Source of the DNA: Halolactibacillus sp051746745
Lineage (GTDB): Bacteria; Bacillota; Bacilli; Bacillales; Amphibacillaceae
Assembly: GCA_051746745.1 (NCBI GenBank)
Contig: JBNJFJ010000039.1
Span: 1-16,667, forward strand
Reading direction: 5' to 3'
Length of the DNA stretch: 16,667 nucleotides
How positions within the stretch are numbered: position 1 is the first letter of the stretch; each line of letters starts with the position of its first letter. The notes under the pieces are model-generated. The model made no database searches and was not told where the DNA came from. It saw nothing but the letters and a program-made list of their open reading frames with translations. The position numbers were made by a program, and so were the translations under genes. Below are positions 13,350 to 16,667 of the stretch, piece by piece.

Positions 13350-14071
13350 GACTCCTCGCCTCCTTCTAAAAAGTCAATGACCGTTTGATCAGTTGCTTCA
13401 TTTAGTTTATCTGTTGGTCCTTGGTAGCGACATTCACCGTCGATCAGTACCCATGTATTGTCGCTTAGACGTTTGGCTTGGTCGATGTTGTGGGTAATCC
13501 AAAGAATGGTTTGATGATCGTCTTTGTTTACTTTTTTAATGAGTGTTTCAATCGCTTGCGTAGAGACTTGGTCTAATGAAGATGTGATTTCATCCATTAA
13601 TAAAATATCAGGTTGATTCACTAACGTTCGGGCGATGGACACCTTTTGTTTTTGCCCACCAGATAGTTCTTTTGCTTTGGTCTTTAAGAAACGTTCTTCT
13701 AATCCAACTTTGTCTAGCAATGACAGGGCTTCTTCTTCTGGTAATGTGTCATCATGTAGTTGACGCGGTAAAGCGAGATTGTCATAGACCGTTCCTGGCG
13801 TCATGACACCTTCTTGTAAGACGATGCCGATTTTTTTTCTTAACATCATCGGATCGATTGTCTTAACATCTTCATTATTAAACGTAATCGTTCCTTTGGT
13901 ATGCGTTTTTAATTGATTCAGCAACCTAAAAAGTGTTGATTTTCCTGCGCCAGATGGACCGACAAAGGCGGTTATTTTACCTTGTTCGATGGTACCAGAC
14001 ATGTCTTTAATTATGGTTAAATCATCGACTGTATAGGAAACGTGATTGAGAGAGAGTGCTGTTTCTGTCAT
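13346..14071 (-). CDS. fetA: ABC transporter ATP-binding protein, FetA/YbbL type
   Basis: This is the 241-residue ATPase that powers the adjacent FetB-type permease. Walker A is GPSGAGKST (38-46), the Q-loop Gln86 is in IGIVLQEG, the ABC signature LSGGQ is 136-140, Walker B is ILLMDE (156-161) with catalytic Glu161, the D-loop is SSLD, and the switch His194 is in WITHN. All key residues are intact, so it should be active. AAAGGAG precedes the ATG. The substrate call (iron or a similar metal) rests on the UPF0014-type partner and on the neighbouring dps genes; the ATPase itself is generic. A leader of about 125 nt is predicted from a promoter near 14202-14231. Confidence 0.9.
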   Translation of the reverse strand: MTETALSLNHVSYTVDDLTIIKDMSGTIEQGKITAFVGPSGAGKSTLFRLLNQLKTHTKGTITFNNEDVKTIDPMMLRKKIGIVLQEGVMTPGTVYDNLALPRQLHDDTLPEEEALSLLDKVGLEERFLKTKAKELSGGQKQKVSIARTLVNQPDILLMDEITSSLDQVSTQAIETLIKKVNKDDHQTILWITHNIDQAKRLSDNTWVLIDGECRYQGPTDKLNEATDQTVIDFLEGGEES

Positions 14072-14133
14072 AGGAAGACTCCTTTTTATACTTATTATTT
14101 GACTATATCAATTATCTGACTTTTAGTAGATAG

Positions 14134-14158
14134 GTTTTAAAAATACTCAACCGGGTAT
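14134..14158 (+). promoter_or_regulatory. Sigma-B-type promoter facing the dps cluster
   Basis: GTTTTA (14134-14139), 13 bp, then GGGTAT (14153-14158). The -10 is a perfect sigma-B box and the -35 differs from GTTTAA at one position. Transcription would start near 14167 and read into dps1 after a leader of about 260 nt. Confidence 0.6.
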
Positions 14159-14212
14159 ACATTATAATGTAAGTGGACACTAACTTAGTTTCTCTTTCTA
14201 CATTATAAGGTA
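14158..14212. repeat. Pair of 14-bp palindromic elements 41 bp apart
   Basis: TACATTATAATGTA (14158-14171) is a perfect palindrome. TACATTATAAGGTA (14199-14212) repeats it with one changed base. The 41-bp period is close to four helical turns, as for a regulator binding two sites on one DNA face. Each contains TATAAT on at least one strand, so they also overlap possible -10 boxes. Confidence 0.6.
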
Positions 14213-14231
14213 AATAAGGGATGAAAGTAAA
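14202..14231 (-). promoter_or_regulatory. Candidate promoter of fetAB
   Basis: On the minus strand TTTACT (14226-14231), 18 bp, then TATAAT (14202-14207). The -10 is perfect and lies inside the right palindrome; the left palindrome would then lie at about +25 to +38 of the transcript. Confidence 0.45.
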
Positions 14232-14276
14232 CACATTCAGCTTTTACATTGAATCAAAAGAAGAGGTAAAATGAGT

Positions 14277-14305
14277 TTGACAAATAACCATTATTAGATT
14301 ATAAT
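14277..14305 (+). promoter_or_regulatory. Consensus sigma-A promoter of the dps cluster
   Basis: TTGACA (14277-14282) and TATAAT (14300-14305) are both perfect, with 17-bp spacing. Such a promoter should be very strong when not repressed, which suits the PerR box on its -10. The leader to the dps1 ATG is about 117 nt. Confidence 0.93.
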
Positions 14306-14313
14306 AATTATAA
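14299..14313. promoter_or_regulatory. Perfect PerR box over the -10 region
   Basis: TTATAATAATTATAA matches the PerR box consensus TTATAATNATTATAA at every position. It covers the -10 hexamer of the dps promoter and would block polymerase until peroxide inactivates PerR by metal-catalysed oxidation. Confidence 0.9.
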
Positions 14314-14349
14314 AGTGATAATGATTAAAAAATCTTCTTTCCTGGATAT

Positions 14350-14374
14350 GTTTATCTCGATTAGAAACGGGAAC
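14350..14374 (+). promoter_or_regulatory. Weak sigma-B-like element in the dps leader
   Basis: GTTTAT (14350-14355), 13 bp, then GGGAAC (14369-14374) matches the sigma-B consensus at 5 and 4 of 6 positions. It may be fortuitous given the better copy at 14134-14158. Confidence 0.25.
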
Positions 14375-14428
14375 AGTAACAAGGGAGAGCAAAAGAACAA
14401 GAACACATTATTCAAGGAGGCATTTTAA

Positions 14429-14869
14429 ATGACACAACTGCACGATCACGTAAACAAAATTGTCGCAACGCAAGGGGTATTATTCACGAAACTACATCAA
14501 CATCACTGGTATGTAAAAGGCAATAAATTCTTTGTCTTACATGAAAAATTCGAAGAGTTATACGATGAAGTAAATGAACAATTTGACGAATTCGCTGAGC
14601 GTCTGTTGACCATTGGTGGCCAACCTTATTCAACACTAAAAGAATTTATTGACCATTCAAGTATTTCAGAAACGCCTTACACCAAAGAAGTATCGTCAGA
14701 AGAAATGGTAAAAACCGTACTTGCTGACTTTGAAACCGTCGTAAAAGATTTAGATAAAGGGATTGAACTTGCGGGTGAAGCCGGAGACGATGTGACAGAA
14801 GATTTATGTATTGGTTATAAAACATCACTTGAAAAACATATGTGGATGTTACGCTATTATTTAGGTTAA
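14429..14869 (+). CDS. dps: Dps ferritin-like protein, copy 1 of 4
   Basis: Dps forms 12-subunit shells that oxidise Fe(II) with hydrogen peroxide and store the iron, sparing DNA from hydroxyl radicals. The 146-residue protein keeps the inter-subunit ferroxidase residues His26 (with Trp27), His38, Asp53 and Glu57, matching His31, His43, Asp58 and Glu62 of Listeria innocua Dps. It begins directly at the first helix without a long basic tail, so DNA binding by an N-terminal extension is unlikely. This copy alone starts with ATG and has a strong AAGGAGG site (14414-14420). It is the promoter-proximal member of the cluster, under the PerR-box promoter and probably sigma-B as well, like mrgA and dps of B. 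subtilis. Confidence 0.96.
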   Translation: MTQLHDHVNKIVATQGVLFTKLHQHHWYVKGNKFFVLHEKFEELYDEVNEQFDEFAERLLTIGGQPYSTLKEFIDHSSISETPYTKEVSSEEMVKTVLADFETVVKDLDKGIELAGEAGDDVTEDLCIGYKTSLEKHMWMLRYYLG

Positions 14870-14944
14870 GCCCAACAGTGAATGTTTCATTAGTATTTGA
14901 ATGATGAATTTAAATGAATAAAATCATTAAAGGAGCTGTTTTCA

Positions 14945-15385
14945 TTGACACAACTACACGATCACGTAAACAAAATTGTCGCAACACAAGGGGTATTATT
15001 CACAAAGTTACATCAACATCACTGGTATGTAAAAGGCAATAAATTCTTTGTCTTACATGAAAAATTCGAAGAGTTATACGATGAAGTAAATGAACAATTT
15101 GACGAATTCGCTGAGCGTCTGTTGACCATTGGTGGCCAACCTTATTCAACACTAAAAGAATTTATTGACCATTCAAGTATTTCAGAAACGCCTTACACAA
15201 AAGAAATATCGTCAGAAGAAATGGTAAAAACCGTCTTAGCCGACTTTGAAACCGTCGTAAAAGACTTAGATAAAGGGATTGAACTTGCGGGTGAGGCAGG
15301 AGACGACGTCACAGAAGATATGTGCATTGGCTATAAAGCGTCACTTGAAAAACATATGTGGATGTTACGCTTTTATCTAGGCTAA
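14945..15385 (+). CDS. dps: Dps ferritin-like protein, copy 2 of 4 (mosaic)
   Basis: The product differs from copy 1 at only 4 of 146 residues by my count (V88I, and L-to-M, T-to-A and Y-to-F near the C-terminus). All ferroxidase residues (His26, His38, Asp53, Glu57) are kept. The start is TTG, with AAAGGAG (14929-14935) 9 nt upstream. At the DNA level it is a patchwork: 14929-15042 is identical to copy 3, 15009-15198 is identical to copy 1, and the 3' third again has copy-3-like codons. It lies 75 nt after copy 1 with no terminator between, so it is probably co-transcribed. The weaker start codon may lower its yield relative to copy 1. Confidence 0.95.
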   Translation: MTQLHDHVNKIVATQGVLFTKLHQHHWYVKGNKFFVLHEKFEELYDEVNEQFDEFAERLLTIGGQPYSTLKEFIDHSSISETPYTKEISSEEMVKTVLADFETVVKDLDKGIELAGEAGDDVTEDMCIGYKASLEKHMWMLRFYLG

Positions 15386-15458
15386 TGATTGAATAGCTAG
15401 CTAAGCCGGTGAGCAAAGCATCTGTTTTGAAGTAAACGAATAAATTAATCAACTATGA

Positions 15459-15472
15459 GGCAAATATTTGCC
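15459..15472. repeat. 14-bp palindrome in the dps2-dps3 spacer
   Basis: GGCAAATATTTGCC is a perfect palindrome in the only spacer of the cluster that differs from the others. It could be a weak RNA hairpin or a protein site; no T-run follows, so it is not a terminator. Confidence 0.4.
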
Positions 15473-15508
15473 CATCAATATTATTAAACCTAAAAGGAGC
15501 TGTTTTCA

Positions 15509-15949
15509 TTGACACAACTACACGATCACGTAAACAAAATTGTCGCAACACAAGGGGTATTATTCACAAAGTTACATCAACATCACTGGTATGTAAAAGG
15601 CAATAAGTTTTTTGTCTTACATGAAAAATTTGAAGAATTATATGATGAAGTGAATGAACAATTTGATGAATTTGCCGAGCGTCTGTTAACGATTGGTGGC
15701 AAGCCTTATTCAACGCTAAAAGAATTTATCGATAACGCAAGTATTTCTGAAGCGCCTTACACAAAAGACGTACCGTCAGAAGAAATGGTAAAAACCGTCT
15801 TAGCTGACTTTGAAACCGTCGTAAAAGACTTAGATAAAGGGATTGAACTAGCAGGTGAAGCGGGCGATGATGTGACAGAAGACTTATGTATTGGTTATAA
15901 AACGTCACTTGAAAAGCATATGTGGATGTTACGTTATTATTTAGGTTAA
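15509..15949 (+). CDS. dps: Dps ferritin-like protein, copy 3 of 4
   Basis: The product has 146 residues, with 6 differences from copy 1 by my count (Q65K, H76N, S77A, T82A, E87D, S89P), all in the loop and helix region after the ferroxidase helices. His26, His38, Asp53 and Glu57 are kept, so iron oxidation should be intact. The start is TTG with the same AAAGGAGCTGTTTTCA leader as copies 2 and 4. Its 5' end shares 114 identical nt with copy 2, while its middle uses different synonymous codons from copies 1 and 2. The spacer before it (123 nt) is unrelated to the other two, which suggests an older junction. Confidence 0.95.
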   Translation: MTQLHDHVNKIVATQGVLFTKLHQHHWYVKGNKFFVLHEKFEELYDEVNEQFDEFAERLLTIGGKPYSTLKEFIDNASISEAPYTKDVPSEEMVKTVLADFETVVKDLDKGIELAGEAGDDVTEDLCIGYKTSLEKHMWMLRYYLG

Positions 15950-16027
15950 GTCGAACGGTAAATGTTTCATTTGTATTTGAATGATGAATGTAAAGAAATA
16001 AATAAATGATTAAAGGAGCTGTTTTCA

Positions 16028-16468
16028 TTGACGCAACTACATGATCACTTAAACAAAATTGTCGCAACCCAAGGGGTATTATTCACAAAGTTACACCAAC
16101 ATCACTGGTATGTAAAAGGACCAAATTTCTTCACTTTACATGAAAAATTTGAAGAGCTATATGATGAAGTAAATGAACAGTTTGATGAATTCGCCGAGCG
16201 CCTATTAACAATCGGTGGCCATCCTTACTCAACACTTCAAGAATTCATTGATAATTCAAGTATTAGTGAAGCGCCTTACACAGAAAAAGTGCCGGCGGAA
16301 GCGATGGTAAAAACCGTCTTAGCTGACTTTGAAACTGTCGTTAAAGATCTAGAAAAAGGAATCGAACTTGCGGATGAAGCCGGTGATGACGATACCGAAG
16401 ATTTATGTATCGGCTATAAAACTTCACTTGAAAAGCATATGTGGATGCTTAAATACTATCTAGATTAA
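16028..16468 (+). CDS. dps: Dps ferritin-like protein, copy 4 of 4 (most divergent)
   Basis: The product has 146 residues, with about 18 differences from copy 1, including V8L, N32P, K33N, V36T, a changed 86-92 segment (EKVPAEA) and an Asp C-terminus in place of Gly. The PN-FFTLHEK wording is nearer to Listeria Dps (HNFFTLHEK). The ferroxidase residues His26, His38, Asp53 and Glu57 are all present. The start is TTG with AAAGGAG upstream. The 78-nt spacer from copy 3 is clearly homologous to that between copies 1 and 2. The added acidic residues (G-to-D, V-to-D) near 115-122 could alter the shell surface or pores. A convergent terminator follows. Confidence 0.95.
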   Translation: MTQLHDHLNKIVATQGVLFTKLHQHHWYVKGPNFFTLHEKFEELYDEVNEQFDEFAERLLTIGGHPYSTLQEFIDNSSISEAPYTEKVPAEAMVKTVLADFETVVKDLEKGIELADEAGDDDTEDLCIGYKTSLEKHMWMLKYYLD

Positions 16469-16562
16469 TTTAAGTTTAAAGCAAGAGCATTATCTCCGTA
16501 TTTTCGGTGAGATAAGATCGATATAAAAAACAAACAAAGTTAAGATAAGGCAATAGAAAAAA

Positions 16563-16586
16563 GACTCACCTCGGGTGAGTCTTTTT
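16563..16586. terminator. Bidirectional terminator after dps4
   Basis: GACTCACC (16563-16570) pairs with GGTGAGTC (16574-16581) around a 3-nt loop, with a T-run on the plus side and an A-run on the other. It separates the dps cluster from the convergent yjcZ-like gene. Confidence 0.88.
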
Positions 16587-16602
16587 GTCTGTCACGCTTG
16601 GC

Positions 16603-16667
16603 TTAATAGAAAGATGCGCCAACGATGACAAGTAAAATAAACAGAACAACAATTAATGCAAACGTAT
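16603..16667 (-). CDS. YjcZ-family sporulation miniprotein, C-terminal part (runs off the right edge)
   Basis: Reading the minus strand, the last 20 codons before the TAA (complement of 16603-16605) give a hydrophobic helix, TFALIVVLFILLVIVGASFY. This is the characteristic ending of YjcZ/YczM-type sporulation miniproteins, usually 25-50 residues long, which are found in Bacillaceae spore formers. The start lies beyond the window. The gene is convergent to the dps cluster and shares its terminator. It is the best single hint that the organism makes endospores. Confidence 0.85.
   Translation of the reverse strand, partial: TFALIVVLFILLVIVGASFY

Larger units (their letters stand above)
14072..14428. 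other. 357-bp divergent control region between fetAB and the dps cluster
   Basis: The region holds no gene. From left to right it contains the fetA ribosome binding site, a sigma-B-type promoter facing dps, two 14-bp palindromes, a candidate fetA promoter, a consensus sigma-A promoter with a PerR box, a partial Fur-like sequence (TGATAATGATTAAAA, 14316-14330), a second weak sigma-B-like element and the dps1 ribosome binding site. Confidence 0.8.
14429..16468 (+). repeat. Tandem array of four dps genes
   Basis: Four 441-bp genes are repeated head to tail with spacers of 75, 123 and 78 bp. Spacers 1-2 and 3-4 share sequence (AATGTTTCATT, then GTATTTGAATGATGAAT), while spacer 2-3 is different. 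This layout fits duplication of a two-gene unit followed by sequence exchange between copies. Confidence 0.9.

Noticed and set aside
14316..14330. Fur box TGATAATGATTAAAA
   Set aside because: The left half is perfect but the right half matches only 5 of 7 positions, and it lies downstream of the -10; it is listed only as a partial resemblance.
15726..16067. Minus-strand open frame of 113 codons in the dps array
   Set aside because: Similar shadow frames occur opposite other dps copies, as expected from repeated sequence; no start signal is present.
14429..16468. CRISPR-like or satellite repeat
   Set aside because: The repeat unit is a complete protein gene of 441 bp, not a short repeat with unique spacers.
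16490..16515. Inverted repeat TTATCTC...GAGATAA after dps4
   Set aside because: The stem is short and AT-rich without a T-run; the real terminator is at 16563-16586.

Overview
The window looks like chromosomal DNA of a low-GC, endospore-forming Firmicute, most likely a member of Bacillaceae. The basis is AGGAGG-type ribosome binding sites, frequent GTG and TTG starts, a YjcZ-type sporulation miniprotein at the right edge, Bacillus-like GMP reductase, fetAB and PerR-box signatures, and the A+T content. I cannot name the genus. No tRNA, rRNA, insertion sequence or CRISPR array is visible.

Layout. (1) 1-2200: the 5' end of guaC (minus strand), then a plus-strand group of an alpha/beta-hydrolase esterase and lactose/cellobiose-type PTS IIB and IIA proteins, without a IIC permease. 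(2) 2375-5816: a two-helix membrane miniprotein, a transmembrane chemoreceptor, a protein that appears to join a HEPN-type R-N-x3-H motif to CBS domains, and a convergent thioredoxin-like protein. (3) 6056-8824: one large membrane-bound c-di-GMP protein (PAS/LOV-like, GAF, PAS, degenerate GGDEF, intact EAL), predicted to be a phosphodiesterase. (4) 9057-10337: a glutaredoxin, CstR, rhodanese and DUF302 operon whose promoter carries a CsoR/CstR-type operator in its spacer. (5) 10474-12506: a polytopic membrane protein, CcdA and a TlpA/ResA-like thioredoxin. Their promoter has a similar ATACC-N6-GGTAT element, so regions 4 and 5 may form one persulfide/thiol regulon spanning cytoplasm and cell surface. 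(6) 12594-14071 (minus): fetBA, an iron-export type ABC transporter. (7) 14429-16468: four tandem dps genes facing away from fetAB. (8) 16603-end (minus): a partial yjcZ-like gene.

The most notable part is the fetAB-dps region. It looks like an iron and peroxide defence island. A consensus sigma-A promoter (TTGACA-N17-TATAAT) has a perfect PerR box over its -10. A strong sigma-B-type promoter (GTTTTA-N13-GGGTAT) lies upstream of it. Two near-identical 14-bp palindromes lie 41 bp apart between the divergent operons. The four Dps proteins are nearly identical and keep all ferroxidase residues. Copy 2 is a mosaic: a 190-nt block identical to copy 1 sits inside a gene otherwise closest to copy 3, with a 114-nt block identical to copy 3. 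This pattern points to gene conversion. Copies 2-4 start with TTG, copy 1 with ATG.

All functional assignments come from reading motifs in the translated sequence; no database search was run.
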